64,000 nt of DNA from Sphingobacterium composti (GCF_009829075.1 NZ_WUQZ01000013.1:1-64000), one strand, 5' to 3'. Positions 33,609 to 42,672 are shown, counted from the stretch's first letter. Numbers and translations are program-made. Notes: generated by a model not told the origin, from the letters alone.

Positions 33609-33875
33609 TTATCCTACTTTCAACTTAGTGACGAAAATCAAAACCAACATAGCAACGAATGTAATCAATACGATTCCCTTCGCTAAGGATTCCTTACCTC
33701 CACGATAAGCAAAACGCACAATTATTAAGTTAATAACCGTGGCAATCACATATAATGCAATGGGCTTTTCTGCAAAAAATTGTTGTTGAAAGCTCGTATA
33801 AGTCATCATAAGATATGCCGCTAAAGGCGCTATACTTCCCAAAATGACGCCCGTAAATATGGAGTTCTGCTGCAT
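33609..33875 (-). CDS. 88-residue three-helix membrane protein, function unknown
   Basis: This protein (MQQNSIFTGVILGSIAPLAAYLMMTYTSF...) has three hydrophobic segments (about 6-24, 38-53 and 66-84). Its ATG overlaps the surE stop codon by one base (TAATG), so it is translated with surE. I do not recognise the family. Reverse-repeat sequences crowd its 3' side. Confidence 0.72.
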   Translation of the reverse strand: MQQNSIFTGVILGSIAPLAAYLMMTYTSFQQQFFAEKPIALYVIATVINLIIVRFAYRGGKESLAKGIVLITFVAMLVLIFVTKLKVG

Positions 33876-34654
33876 TATTTTATATCAAAAGCCCAAGAGT
33901 TAAGTTCTGGAATTGCATGGTGAGCAGTCATATCAAATTGCGTTGGCACAATCGACGCATATCCATTATTGATAGCAAACACATCTGTATCTTCACCACG
34001 GTCAACCCAATCATAACGACCAGTCATCCAGTAGTAATCACGATTGTGTGGGTCTTTACGGTATTCGAATTCCTCCACCCAATTACCATTGGCTTGACGA
34101 CAGATTTTCACGCCTTGAATTCCTTTTTCAATATGTGGAAAATTGACATTCAATAAGGTGCCTTTTGGCAATCCGTTTTGTAAAACTTGTTCCGCTATGC
34201 TCAACAAATAAGGTCTCGTGTGTGAAAAATCTGCTCCATGTGAAAAATCATCCAATGAATAGCCAATCGATGGAATCCCTTCAATAGCACCCTCTACAGC
34301 AGCTGACATCGTTCCGGAATACAATACATTGATAGAATAATTCAATCCATGGTTGATACCCGAAACACACAAATCAGGTTTTTTATCTTTGAAAATACGG
34401 TCAACAGCTAATTTCACACAGTCCACTGGTGTACCCGAACATTTGTACATTTCTACACCTTCGTACAGTTCTATCTTATCAAGACGCAAAGGCTTACCAA
34501 TGGTAATTGCATGGCCCATGCCCGATTGTGGTGCATCAGGCGCTACCACGACGACATTGCCCAATTTCTGCATTTCTTCCAATAATACCTTAATACCCGG
34601 TGCGGTAATACCATCGTCATTTACTACCAATATGGTCGGCTTGTTATTTGTCAT
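33875..34654 (-). CDS. surE: 5'/3'-nucleotidase SurE
   Basis: SurE is a metal-dependent phosphatase acting on 5' and 3' nucleotides and short polyphosphate. The 259-residue protein has the N-terminal metal site VVNDDGITAPGIK, the VVAPDAPQSGMGHAIT loop, YKCSGTPVDCVKLA and VSGINHGLNYSINVLYSGTMSAAVEG. It is first in a two-gene unit with an 88-residue membrane protein. Confidence 0.96.
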   Translation of the reverse strand: MTNNKPTILVVNDDGITAPGIKVLLEEMQKLGNVVVVAPDAPQSGMGHAITIGKPLRLDKIELYEGVEMYKCSGTPVDCVKLAVDRIFKDKKPDLCVSGINHGLNYSINVLYSGTMSAAVEGAIEGIPSIGYSLDDFSHGADFSHTRPYLLSIAEQVLQNGLPKGTLLNVNFPHIEKGIQGVKICRQANGNWVEEFEYRKDPHNRDYYWMTGRYDWVDRGEDTDVFAINNGYASIVPTQFDMTAHHAIPELNSWAFDIK

Positions 34655-34672
34655 AATGTAAAGTTAAGGAAA

Positions 34673-34717
34673 AATAAAGCTCCGATACTAAATTCAGTAT
34701 CGGAGCTTTATTTTTTT
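34673..34717. terminator. strong terminator between csbD-like and surE genes
   Basis: AATAAAGCTCCGATACT and AGTATCGGAGCTTTATT form a perfect 17-bp stem with a 6-base loop. T-runs flank it on both strands. It ends the csbD-like gene. Confidence 0.9.
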
Positions 34718-34730
34718 GAAGAAAAAATGA

Positions 34731-34919
34731 TTAACCTAAACCTTTCAACCAATCGACAACCTCTTCACGAGCTTTACCCAATTTTTGTTGAAGGCGTCCT
34801 AATAACTCTTCATCTTTTCCTTCTTCGTATTTTAAATCATCATCAGTCCAATCAGCATATTCTTGCTTGATTTTACCTTTCATTTCGTTCCACTTACCTT
34901 TTAAATCTAGTTTATCCAT
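34731..34919 (-). CDS. CsbD family stress-response protein
   Basis: This 62-residue acidic helical protein ([29 protein letters not shown]...) matches the CsbD family of small general-stress proteins. The ATG at 34917-34919 is chosen because GGAGGT lies 8 bases upstream. The earlier in-frame ATG overlaps that ribosome-binding sequence. A clear Shine-Dalgarno is unusual here and may mean high translation. Function is unknown beyond stress association. Confidence 0.9.
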   Translation of the reverse strand: MDKLDLKGKWNEMKGKIKQEYADWTDDDLKYEEGKDEELLGRLQQKLGKAREEVVDWLKGLG

Positions 34920-34978
34920 GTGTTTTACCTCCATTTTATTGTTAGTGAATTAGTATAACAATCAGAATTAAAATTTGT

Positions 34979-35560
34979 TTACAAATACAAACCCTTTTTA
35001 TCGATAAAATCTACAACCTTATCTGGAGTGAAATATTTTATGTTTTTATTTTCTTTGATAGCCTGACGCAAAAAAGTAGAGGACAATTCCATCACGGGAG
35101 TATCGGTCATTGTCACCGATGGATGGTTTTTCAATTCGCCACCATCGTACCCTGGTCTTGGGTAAACGACAATCTGATAATCACGCAAAATAATCTCTGC
35201 ATTTTTCCATTTCATTAGACCCTCAAGATTATCCTCTCCCATTATCAAGACAAAATCACGATTGGGATATTTCTCTTGCAAATAAACAAGCGTATCAATC
35301 GTGTAAGAAGGCTGTGGTAGATTGAACTCTATATCAGACGCACGAAGTTTGTCCGAACCTTCAATCGCCAGATTAACCATCTCAAGCCTATCGTACATAT
35401 TGCCCAAAGATTTCTTCTCTTTGAAAGGGTTTTGAGGTGAAACCACAAACCAAACTTCATCGAGCTCGGTAAAATTAGCCATATAATTAGCAATGATTAA
35501 GTGCCCAATGTGAATAGGGTTAAAAGAGCCAAAAAATAAACCAATTTTCTTATTCGCCAT
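34979..35560 (-). CDS. nadD: nicotinate-nucleotide adenylyltransferase
   Basis: NadD joins nicotinate mononucleotide with ATP to give nicotinate adenine dinucleotide, the step before NAD synthetase. The 193-residue protein has the nucleotidyltransferase motif LFFGSFNPIHIGHLIIANY and the C-terminal SSTFLRQAIKENKN, as usual. Its ATG shares a base with the gmk stop, so it is in one operon with gmk and yicC. nadA and nadB occur 23 kb away. Confidence 0.95.
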   Translation of the reverse strand: MANKKIGLFFGSFNPIHIGHLIIANYMANFTELDEVWFVVSPQNPFKEKKSLGNMYDRLEMVNLAIEGSDKLRASDIEFNLPQPSYTIDTLVYLQEKYPNRDFVLIMGEDNLEGLMKWKNAEIILRDYQIVVYPRPGYDGGELKNHPSVTMTDTPVMELSSTFLRQAIKENKNIKYFTPDKVVDFIDKKGLYL

Positions 35561-36129
35561 TATTTAGAAAGGAAATCTAACACTAATTTTTCTGCTTCGG
35601 CTTTAGCTGTTTCTAATTCAAAATTATTAAGAATAACATCAAATTTATCAGCAAAACTTAGTTCATGCTCGGCTTTAGCATAACGTTCTTGCAATTTTTC
35701 TTCTGAGTCTGTTCCTCGACCTGCTAAACGTTCTTTCAAAACCTCTAATGAAGGCGGATTCACAAAAATAGCTAACGCTTGTTCTGGAAATTTAGAACGC
35801 AATCGCAAGCCACCAACCACATCGATATCAAAGATTACATGCTTGCCTAAAGCCCAAATTCTTTCTACTTCCGAGCGCAATGTGCCATAATACGTACCTG
35901 CATAAACCTCTTCAAATTCGATAAATTCCTGTTTTGCAACTTTATGTAAAAACTCTTCCTGAGAAATAAAGTAATAATCCTTACCATCTACTTCTTCTCC
36001 ACGTGGAGCACGTGTACTCGCCGAGATAGAAAATTCAAATTTATCTGGATATTTACTTAATAAGTGTTTTACAATCGTTGTTTTACCAGCCCCAGATGGT
36101 GCCGAAAAGATGATTAGCTTTCCGCTCAT
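35560..36129 (-). CDS. gmk: guanylate kinase
   Basis: Gmk phosphorylates GMP to GDP. The 189-residue protein has P-loop FSAPSGAGKTTIVKHLL, STRAPRGEEVDGKDYYFIS (GMP binding) and DIDVVGGLRLR. It lies 5 bases after yicC and overlaps nadD by one base. The operon order yicC-gmk-nadD is common in Bacteroidota. Confidence 0.97.
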   Translation of the reverse strand: MSGKLIIFSAPSGAGKTTIVKHLLSKYPDKFEFSISASTRAPRGEEVDGKDYYFISQEEFLHKVAKQEFIEFEEVYAGTYYGTLRSEVERIWALGKHVIFDIDVVGGLRLRSKFPEQALAIFVNPPSLEVLKERLAGRGTDSEEKLQERYAKAEHELSFADKFDVILNNFELETAKAEAEKLVLDFLSK

Positions 36130-36134
36130 GCTTA

Positions 36135-37010
36135 TTATAGTACGTTTAGTAGTTGTTCTTTTATTTTTTCCAGTTCTTCTTTCATGCGAACGACAATTTG
36201 CTGTATATCCGCATTATTTGCTTTTGAGCCAAGCGTATTGATTTCACGACCCATTTCTTGGGAGATAAAACCTAATTTCTTACCATTAGAATCATCTGAA
36301 TTCAACGCTTTGATAAAGTAATTACAATGACTTCTTAACCTGACTTTTTCTTCTGTAATATCCAATTTGTCGATATAGAATACTATCTCCTGCTCGAATC
36401 TATTTTTGTCAATATTTTCTTTACCGACAGCATCTTCCATATATTGGCTTAGACGCTCACGAATCAAAGGAATACGATCACCTTCGACAGCTTCTACCTC
36501 TGTCAAGTATGCGAGAATGAGGTCAACACGTTTTTCTAAATCACCCTTTAAGATTCGTCCCTCATCGGCGCGAAAAGTATTAAATTTATCAACCGCACTA
36601 TAAAAAGCATCCATCAAGACTTTACCCTCTTCTTCATCCACCTCATCATCATTTGTTGAAATAACTTCAGGCATATTAAGCGCTAGATTAAATAACGCAG
36701 AACTACTTTCGCCAACTTCAGATGCAATATCTTTTAACTGATTGTAATATTTTTTGAGCAATTCTGCATTAATAGATGACGCCTTAGCTGTTTGGTCTGT
36801 GTATTCTGATGAAATCATAACATTGACTTTGCCACGCTCGATAAGCTTACTGCACTCTCCACGAAGTGTCAATTCTTTATCCGATACGACTTTGGGAAGA
36901 CGTATACTTAGTTCCAAAAATTTAGAATTAAGGGATTTTATTTCGACAGTGTATTTGACTTTCGCGTTTTCCTGCGTGCCAACACCATAGCCAGTCATTG
37001 ATTTTATCAT
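36135..37010 (-). CDS. YicC/YloC family endoribonuclease
   Basis: The protein (291 residues) starts MIKSMTGYGVGTQE and contains SLNSKFLELSIRLP and an ANNADIQQIVVRMKEELEKIKEQ C-terminus, all typical of YicC/YloC. Family members are ribonucleases linked to stationary phase and small-RNA control. The ATG at 37008-37010 is used; the TTG two codons upstream is part of the promoter (TACCTTTG, 37014-37021), which ends 3 bases before this ATG. It is first in the yicC-gmk-nadD operon. Confidence 0.93.
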   Translation of the reverse strand: MIKSMTGYGVGTQENAKVKYTVEIKSLNSKFLELSIRLPKVVSDKELTLRGECSKLIERGKVNVMISSEYTDQTAKASSINAELLKKYYNQLKDIASEVGESSSALFNLALNMPEVISTNDDEVDEEEGKVLMDAFYSAVDKFNTFRADEGRILKGDLEKRVDLILAYLTEVEAVEGDRIPLIRERLSQYMEDAVGKENIDKNRFEQEIVFYIDKLDITEEKVRLRSHCNYFIKALNSDDSNGKKLGFISQEMGREINTLGSKANNADIQQIVVRMKEELEKIKEQLLNVL

Positions 37011-37013
37011 ATG

Positions 37014-37021
37014 CAAAGGTA
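37014..37021 (-). promoter_or_regulatory. -7 box of the yicC-gmk-nadD operon
   Basis: TACCTTTG on the minus strand, identical to the rRNA P1 box, ends 3 bases before the ATG. No -33 TTG is seen at normal spacing. Confidence 0.55.
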
Positions 37022-37061
37022 GGAATTATCAGAGTAAAAGGAAATTATTTGCAAATAGCAA

Positions 37062-37703
37062 TTAACTTCTGCTTTTTGATTTAAAAACCTCCAATATAGG
37101 TGGGAGCAAGGAAATACCAATAATAGCTAACACAACTAATGAAAAATTATGCTGGATGAATTCAATTTGCCCGAAGAAATAACCTGCAAAGAGGAATATT
37201 GAAACCCACAGAATTCCACCTATCATATTGTATTTACCAAAATGACTATAGCTCATCTTAGTAATACCCGCTACAAAAGGAGCAAATGTGCGAACGATAG
37301 GCACAAAGCGTGCGTAGATAATAGTTTTACTGCCGTGTTTCACGTAGAAATTCTGGGTCTTCTCTAGATAAGACAGCTTAAATATTTTAGCATCCTCTTT
37401 GAATACTCGAACTCCAAAATTCTTGCCGATTTCATAATTTACAAAATCACCAATAATGGCTGCTGCTATTAATAACAGTAGCATAACAAGTATATTTAAA
37501 TCTGTTTCTGGTTTTGCTATTAAAGCTCCCATCGCAAATAAAACTGAATCTCCGGGAAGAAAGGGTGTAATGACTAATCCTGTTTCCGCAAATATGATAA
37601 GAAACAATATCAAATAAGTCCAGTATTGATAATCATTGACGATACTGACCAAATGCTTATCAATATGCAATATAAAATCTATTAAAGCAGATATCAATTC
37701 CAT
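37062..37703 (-). CDS. DedA family membrane protein (paralogue 1)
   Basis: The 213-residue protein has the DedA/SNARE-associated fold: LIIFAETGLVITPFLPGDSVLFAMGAL, YEIGKNFG, YARFVPIVRTFAPFVAGI and GGILWVSIFLFAGYFFG. DedA proteins flip or carry phospholipids or undecaprenyl phosphate across the inner membrane and support envelope homeostasis. It is about half identical by eye to the adjacent gene, so the pair is a tandem duplication. A terminator lies between them, so each may be transcribed separately. Confidence 0.93.
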   Translation of the reverse strand: MELISALIDFILHIDKHLVSIVNDYQYWTYLILFLIIFAETGLVITPFLPGDSVLFAMGALIAKPETDLNILVMLLLLIAAAIIGDFVNYEIGKNFGVRVFKEDAKIFKLSYLEKTQNFYVKHGSKTIIYARFVPIVRTFAPFVAGITKMSYSHFGKYNMIGGILWVSIFLFAGYFFGQIEFIQHNFSLVVLAIIGISLLPPILEVFKSKSRS

Positions 37704-37713
37704 ATGCTATTAA

Positions 37714-37748
37714 AACAAAAAGGAAGCTTTTTAGGCTTCCTTTTTGTT
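37714..37748 (-). terminator. terminator after DedA paralogue 2
   Basis: AACAAAAAGGAAGC (37714-37727) pairs with GCTTCCTTTTTGTT (37735-37748), and the stop codon of the upstream gene lies in the loop. The T-rich arm on the minus strand could end transcription from dnaN and DedA 2. Confidence 0.75.
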
Positions 37749-38390
37749 AAAAAATTTTTCTTTTATCACTTCGTATACTATTGGTAGTACAGATAGTACT
37801 ATGATAGCCATCACTACTTGTGAGAAATTGTCTCGTATAAATGGAATATTACCTAAAAAATATCCCGCTAAGGTCAGTCCTACAACCCATAAAATTGCTC
37901 CGACTACATTATAAGTAATGAAAGTAGCATAATTCATACGACCAATACCGCCTACAAAGGGAGCCAGTGTTCTCACTATCGGCACGAATCGAGCAATTAC
38001 AATGGTTTTGCTACCATATTTTTCATAAAATGAGTGTGTCTTTTCGATTTGTGCATCTGTCACCATTTGCTTTCCAAATAACTTAAATTTTGTAATACGC
38101 ATTCCAAAATTCTTGCCAATGGAATAATTTAATGAATCGCCAGCTATTGCAGCAATTAGCAACAAACCAATCAGTAACCAAACATTCAATTCATTCGGCT
38201 GTGCCGCTAACATTCCGGCTGCAAACAACAAAGAATCGCCTGGTAAAAAAGGCATCACAACTACCCCTGTTTCTACAAAAATGATAAGAAACAAAATTAA
38301 ATAAGTCCAATACTTATAGTCATTCACAATCTGAATCAAATGATCATCAATGTGAAGAATAAAATCTACTAAAGAATATATGAAATCCAA
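37731..38390 (-). CDS. DedA family membrane protein (paralogue 2), TTG start
   Basis: The 219-residue protein has FVETGVVVMPFLPGDSLLFAAGML, YSIGKNFG, IARFVPIVRTLAPFVGGI and GAILWVVGLTLAGYFLG. Its start is TTG at 38388-38390; aligning it with paralogue 1, which has ATG at the same place (MELISALIDFILHID vs MDFIYSLVDFILHID), supports this. It lies 13 bases after dnaN on the same strand and is probably co-transcribed with it. Confidence 0.92.
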   Translation of the reverse strand: MDFIYSLVDFILHIDDHLIQIVNDYKYWTYLILFLIIFVETGVVVMPFLPGDSLLFAAGMLAAQPNELNVWLLIGLLLIAAIAGDSLNYSIGKNFGMRITKFKLFGKQMVTDAQIEKTHSFYEKYGSKTIVIARFVPIVRTLAPFVGGIGRMNYATFITYNVVGAILWVVGLTLAGYFLGNIPFIRDNFSQVVMAIIVLSVLPIVYEVIKEKFFNKKEA

Positions 38391-38403
38391 AACGTGCTAT
38401 AAA

Positions 38404-39528
38404 TTAATTGTAGTTATTCAACATTACAGGCATCACCAACATAAGGATCTCTTCATTATCTGTTTTAACAGCAGGAACTAAAAGACCAGCACGATTAGAA
38501 CTACTCATTTCCAAAACCACCTCTTCACAATTCAGGTTATTCAACATTTCAACTAAAAATTTCGCATTGAAACCGATTTCCATATCATCACCTTCAAATT
38601 GACAACTCAATCTTTCATGTGCTTCATTCGAGAAATCTAAATCTTCGGCTGAAATATGTAATTCTGAACCATTAATTTTCAATCGCACTTGGTGTGTAGT
38701 TTTGTTTGCAAAAATTACTACACGACGTAAGATATTTAAGAATAATGAACGATCTACAGTTAATTTATTTGGGTTCACCTGAGGTATTACCGCTTCGTAA
38801 TCCGGGTATCGTTCATCTACTAGACGACAGATCAAATTGATGCTTCCAAATTGGAAGAATGCATTTGTATTATTGTACTCCACTGATACCGTAGTATCAT
38901 CCGAAGGCAATGACGACTTCAATAATGTCAACGCTTTTTTAGGAAGAATAATTGAAGTAGATTTTTCTGCACCAACATCTGTACGACGGTATCTTACCAA
39001 TCGGTGAGCATCTGTAGAAACAAACGTGATATTCTGTTCACTCAACTGAACTAATACGCCCGACATTGCAGGACGTAACTCATCGTTACTAACTGCAAAA
39101 ATTGTTTTATTTATCGCTTCAGAAAGAATAGAAGAAGCCAATTTCACTGTAGAAACATTCTCTACGACAGGAATTTTTGGAAAATCTTCCGCATTCTCAC
39201 CACTCAATTTGTATTTACCATCACCAGCACTAATCTCTATAGCCAGTGTTTTCGTGTCTACAGAAAAAGCAACAGGCTGATCTGGTAATGTTTTTAATGT
39301 ATCGATCAAAATTTTCGATGGCATCGCTACTCGACCTTCTTCTTTTGCTTCAATAGGTAATGAAGTAACCATACTTGTTTGTAAGTCTGTAGCTGATATA
39401 GTCAGCATATTGTCTTTTATTTCAAACAAGAAGTTTTCCAAAATCGGAAGAACAGTACTGCTACTTGACGCGCCACTGATGGCTTGAAGTTGTTTTAATA
39501 AGACTGAAGTGGATACAATGAATCTCAT
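38404..39528 (-). CDS. dnaN: DNA polymerase III beta subunit (sliding clamp)
   Basis: DnaN is the ring clamp that keeps DNA polymerase III on the template. The 374-residue protein has the three clamp domains, with MRFIVSTSVLLKQLQAISGASSSSTVLPILENFLFEI at the start, MSGVLVQLSEQNITFVSTDAHRLVRYR in the middle and LVMPVMLNN at the end. It is 5.3 kb from dnaA rather than next to it, and in one transcript with a DedA gene. Confidence 0.97.
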   Translation of the reverse strand: MRFIVSTSVLLKQLQAISGASSSSTVLPILENFLFEIKDNMLTISATDLQTSMVTSLPIEAKEEGRVAMPSKILIDTLKTLPDQPVAFSVDTKTLAIEISAGDGKYKLSGENAEDFPKIPVVENVSTVKLASSILSEAINKTIFAVSNDELRPAMSGVLVQLSEQNITFVSTDAHRLVRYRRTDVGAEKSTSIILPKKALTLLKSSLPSDDTTVSVEYNNTNAFFQFGSINLICRLVDERYPDYEAVIPQVNPNKLTVDRSLFLNILRRVVIFANKTTHQVRLKINGSELHISAEDLDFSNEAHERLSCQFEGDDMEIGFNAKFLVEMLNNLNCEEVVLEMSSSNRAGLLVPAVKTDNEEILMLVMPVMLNNYN

Positions 39529-39651
39529 GCTTTTTGCGATATTTTACTTATATGCAATATTACGTAATTAAAATCTAAAATTCGAATCTCAAATGCCAGT
39601 AAGCCATTATTTATACAATTTTAATTTTAGTACATTTGTGATGAAATATTT

Positions 39652-40797
39652 ATGCAATTCAGAGATATAATAGGACATCAAGAGGTAAAGAATCATCTGA
39701 TTAATTCGGTTAAAAACAATCGAGTAAGTCATGCTCAGCTGTTTCTAGGCCCCGAAGGTTCTGGTTCTTTGGCTCTTGCAATTGCCTATGCTCAATATAT
39801 AAATTGTCAGAATAAGCAAGAGAATGATAGCTGCGGAGAATGTAGCTCATGTCACAAATATCAACGATTTATTCATCCTGACTTGCACTTTTCTTATCCT
39901 TTTTATCCTTCAAAAGACACGGCGGTTGCCATTGATGTATTGCAAGAATGGAGAGAAGGAATTAGCAAAAACCCTTATTTGGGGCTCGACTATTGGCGTG
40001 AACAATTAGACGCAGGAAATAAACAGGCAAATATTCCTATCAAAGAAGTACACGATATTATCAAAAAATTAAGCTTAAAGGCTTTCGAGGCAGAGTATAA
40101 AGTATTGATTATGTGGCTTCCAGAATATTTAGACAAAGAAGGAAATGCTTTGTTGAAGCTCATTGAAGAACCGCCTGCCAAAACGCTATTTCTACTCGTA
40201 GCAGAAAATCAGGAAAAAATATTAAGTACAATTATTTCTCGTACACAATTGGTCAAAATCAACAAAATTGGTCACGACGAAATAAAAAACTACCTAATAG
40301 AGCAACATCATTTAGAAAATTCAGTAGCCAACGAAATTGCTTTCATCGCGGATGGCAATATACAGGAAGCCTTAAATGTTCTTTCTCATCAAGAGCATAA
40401 TAGTAATTTTGTGACGTTCGTAGAATGGATGCGTGCTATTGTGACCGATAGAGGTGCTGAATTAATGAAACTTACGGATGATAATCTTTCCAAATTAGGA
40501 CGTGAAAATCAAAAAAGTTTCTTACTTTATGCTATTAATATGATTCGACAAATCATGTTGATGCAGCAAGGCTTGCGAAGTTTAGTATTTTTGAAAGAAG
40601 AGGAACTCAAATTTGTCGAAAAATTTAGTGAATTATACCTATTTGAACAATTGACAGAAGCTATCGATTTGTTAGAAAAAACACATTATGGCATCGAAAG
40701 AAATGGTAATCCTAAAATATTATTTTTAGATTTATCTTTGCAATTAGTTTTATTGTTCAAATATCAAACGTTCCCAAAAGGGACTCAATATATATAG
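39652..40797 (+). CDS. holB: DNA polymerase III delta' subunit
   Basis: The delta' subunit is part of the clamp loader that opens and loads DnaN. The 381-residue protein has the AAA+ start with a degenerate P-loop (LGPEGSGSLALAIAYAQ lacks the Lys), as normal for delta', which does not hydrolyse ATP. The zinc module CGECSSCHKYQ and SRTQLVKI sensor follow. A TACATTTG -7 box (39632-39639) ends 12 bases before the ATG. It runs opposite to dnaN and leads an apparent run with ricT, gldH and lpxK. Confidence 0.92.
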   Translation: MQFRDIIGHQEVKNHLINSVKNNRVSHAQLFLGPEGSGSLALAIAYAQYINCQNKQENDSCGECSSCHKYQRFIHPDLHFSYPFYPSKDTAVAIDVLQEWREGISKNPYLGLDYWREQLDAGNKQANIPIKEVHDIIKKLSLKAFEAEYKVLIMWLPEYLDKEGNALLKLIEEPPAKTLFLLVAENQEKILSTIISRTQLVKINKIGHDEIKNYLIEQHHLENSVANEIAFIADGNIQEALNVLSHQEHNSNFVTFVEWMRAIVTDRGAELMKLTDDNLSKLGRENQKSFLLYAINMIRQIMLMQQGLRSLVFLKEEELKFVEKFSELYLFEQLTEAIDLLEKTHYGIERNGNPKILFLDLSLQLVLLFKYQTFPKGTQYI

Positions 40798-40807
40798 AAA
40801 GAAAAAT

Positions 40808-42190
40808 ATGGGATGTGGCAGTTGCTCATCTGGCGGAGGTTGTGGTACTAGCAGCAAATTAGGAACAGTACCTGCAGGCTGTAATAATAACGGTACCTGC
40901 ATGACCAGCGGATGTAATAAATTAGATGTATATGACTGGCTTTCCGATATGGATTTGCCATCAAATTATAAACCATTCAATATAGTAGAAGTACGTTTCA
41001 AAGGATCGCGCAAAGATTACTTTGTCAATACGGATAATATCTATCTTGAAATGGGCGAGATGGTCGTAGTAGAGCCTTCGACAGGAGGTTATGATATTGG
41101 ACATGTGTCATTAACTGGTGAATTGGTTCGTCTTCAATTGAAGAAAAACAATGTCAACCCAGAGACCGTTGAGAAGAAAATCTACCGGAAGGCTAATGAA
41201 GCAGACGTCGCAAAATACAATGCAGCCAAAGAATTGGAATGGGAAACCATGCACAAAGCACGTAAATTAGCTTTGGATTTGGGTCTTTCCATGAAAATTT
41301 CTGATGTGGATTATCAAGGTGACAAGACAAAAGCAACCTTCTACTACACAGCCGAAGGACGTGTCGATTTCCGTGAATTAATCAAAAAAATGGCCGAGGC
41401 ATTTCGTATTCGTATTGAGATGCGTCAAATTGGAATGCGTCAAGAAGCTAGTCGTTTAGGTGGTATTGGTTCTTGCGGTCGTGAATTATGTTGTTCGACT
41501 TGGTTGACAGATTTCAAAACTGTTTCTACATCGGCGGCACGCTATCAAAACCTTTCATTGAACACTTTAAAACTTGCAGGTCAATGTGGTAAATTGAAAT
41601 GTTGTCTTAACTACGAATTGGACAGTTATATGGACGCATTAAAAGATATTCCAAACGATGTCGACCGTATAGAAACTCGAAACGGTGTCGCTTATTTGCA
41701 AAAAACAGACATCTTCAAAAAGATTATGTGGTTTTCTTATCCTGGTGCTGAAAGCTGGATTCCACTTCCTATTAATAAAGTGAAAGAGCTATCCGAAATT
41801 AATAAAAAAGGAGATAAACCAGATAGTCTTGATTTTGCTCCAGTTCAAAAAGAAGTCGCTAAACCTGTGATTTTGGATTACGAAAATGTTGTCGGACAAG
41901 ATAGCTTGACAAGATTGGATGACAAATCCAAAAAACGCAAAAAGAAAAGACCAAAAGCAAAACAAGGAGCTGTAGGTAATAAGGCTGATAATGAGAGGTC
42001 GTTGCCTATTCAAAACACGAAAGAACAAAGACCCAGAAATACGCCAAAAGATCAGAAAAAGGTTAATAATGATGTAAAACCTATCGAGAATGCACAAAAG
42101 TCTCCTGAGCAAAAGAAAAAACGGAGATTTAATAATAATCGAAATAGGAATAAATCAAACGATAATAAACAACACAGTGGTGGTGAATAA
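40808..42190 (+). CDS. ricT: RicT/YaaT-like PSP1 domain protein with cysteine-rich start and basic tail
   Basis: The 460-residue protein has a cysteine-rich N-terminus (MGCGSCSSGGGCG...GTCMTSGC) and a central PSP1 domain (VEVRFKGSRKDYFVNT...DFRELIKKMAEAFRIRIEMRQIGMRQEASRLGGIGSCGRELCC). The CGRELCC and CGKLKCC motifs are typical of RicT, which in Bacillus forms an Fe-S complex with RicA/RicF affecting RNase Y. The last ~100 residues are Lys/Arg/Asn-rich and disordered. It lies 10 bases after holB and 23 bases before gldH; the holB-ricT-gldH order recurs in Bacteroidota. Confidence 0.93.
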   Translation: MGCGSCSSGGGCGTSSKLGTVPAGCNNNGTCMTSGCNKLDVYDWLSDMDLPSNYKPFNIVEVRFKGSRKDYFVNTDNIYLEMGEMVVVEPSTGGYDIGHVSLTGELVRLQLKKNNVNPETVEKKIYRKANEADVAKYNAAKELEWETMHKARKLALDLGLSMKISDVDYQGDKTKATFYYTAEGRVDFRELIKKMAEAFRIRIEMRQIGMRQEASRLGGIGSCGRELCCSTWLTDFKTVSTSAARYQNLSLNTLKLAGQCGKLKCCLNYELDSYMDALKDIPNDVDRIETRNGVAYLQKTDIFKKIMWFSYPGAESWIPLPINKVKELSEINKKGDKPDSLDFAPVQKEVAKPVILDYENVVGQDSLTRLDDKSKKRKKKRPKAKQGAVGNKADNERSLPIQNTKEQRPRNTPKDQKKVNNDVKPIENAQKSPEQKKKRRFNNNRNRNKSNDNKQHSGGE

Positions 42191-42213
42191 TTTCACCACC
42201 TATATTTTTTAGT

Positions 42214-42672
42214 ATGAAACGGTTTTTTACATTGTTAGCTATATATTGTTGTGCTTCTTCTTGTACAACTGATGCTTATTTTGAAGAAAATAAAGAGATA
42301 GCAAATAGATCTTGGAATTACAATCAAATACCTTCATTTGATATTAAAATTAATGATAAGACTGCCAAATATGATGTATTCATCAACTTAAGACATACTA
42401 ATCTTTATGATTTTTCGAATATATATGTTCTTCTTCATGAGAAAGGAAATAGTTTAATAGATACTGCATATCGTAAAGAAATTAAACTCGCAGAACTAGA
42501 CGGAAAATGGACAGGTAAATTATCAGGCTCTTTATATGAAATTCAATATTTAGCTAAATCTGATTTTGTGTTTCCCGATACTGGAACATACACCTTTGGT
42601 CTAGAACAAAACATGCGCGTAAACCCATTACTTGAGGTTGCTGATGTCGGCATCAAAATCATTAAAAAATGA
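42214..42672 (+). CDS. gldH: gliding motility lipoprotein GldH
   Basis: The 152-residue protein has a lipoprotein signal (MKRFFTLLAIYCCASSC). It continues with the GldH pattern YFEENKEIANRSWNYNQIPSFDIKINDKTAKYDVFINLRHTNLYDFSNIYV and a later DTGTYTFGLEQNMRVNPL. GldH belongs to the gliding/type IX secretion gene set in Flavobacteria, but it is retained in non-gliding Bacteroidota. Its stop overlaps the lpxK start by 4 bases. Confidence 0.88.
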   Translation: MKRFFTLLAIYCCASSCTTDAYFEENKEIANRSWNYNQIPSFDIKINDKTAKYDVFINLRHTNLYDFSNIYVLLHEKGNSLIDTAYRKEIKLAELDGKWTGKLSGSLYEIQYLAKSDFVFPDTGTYTFGLEQNMRVNPLLEVADVGIKIIKK

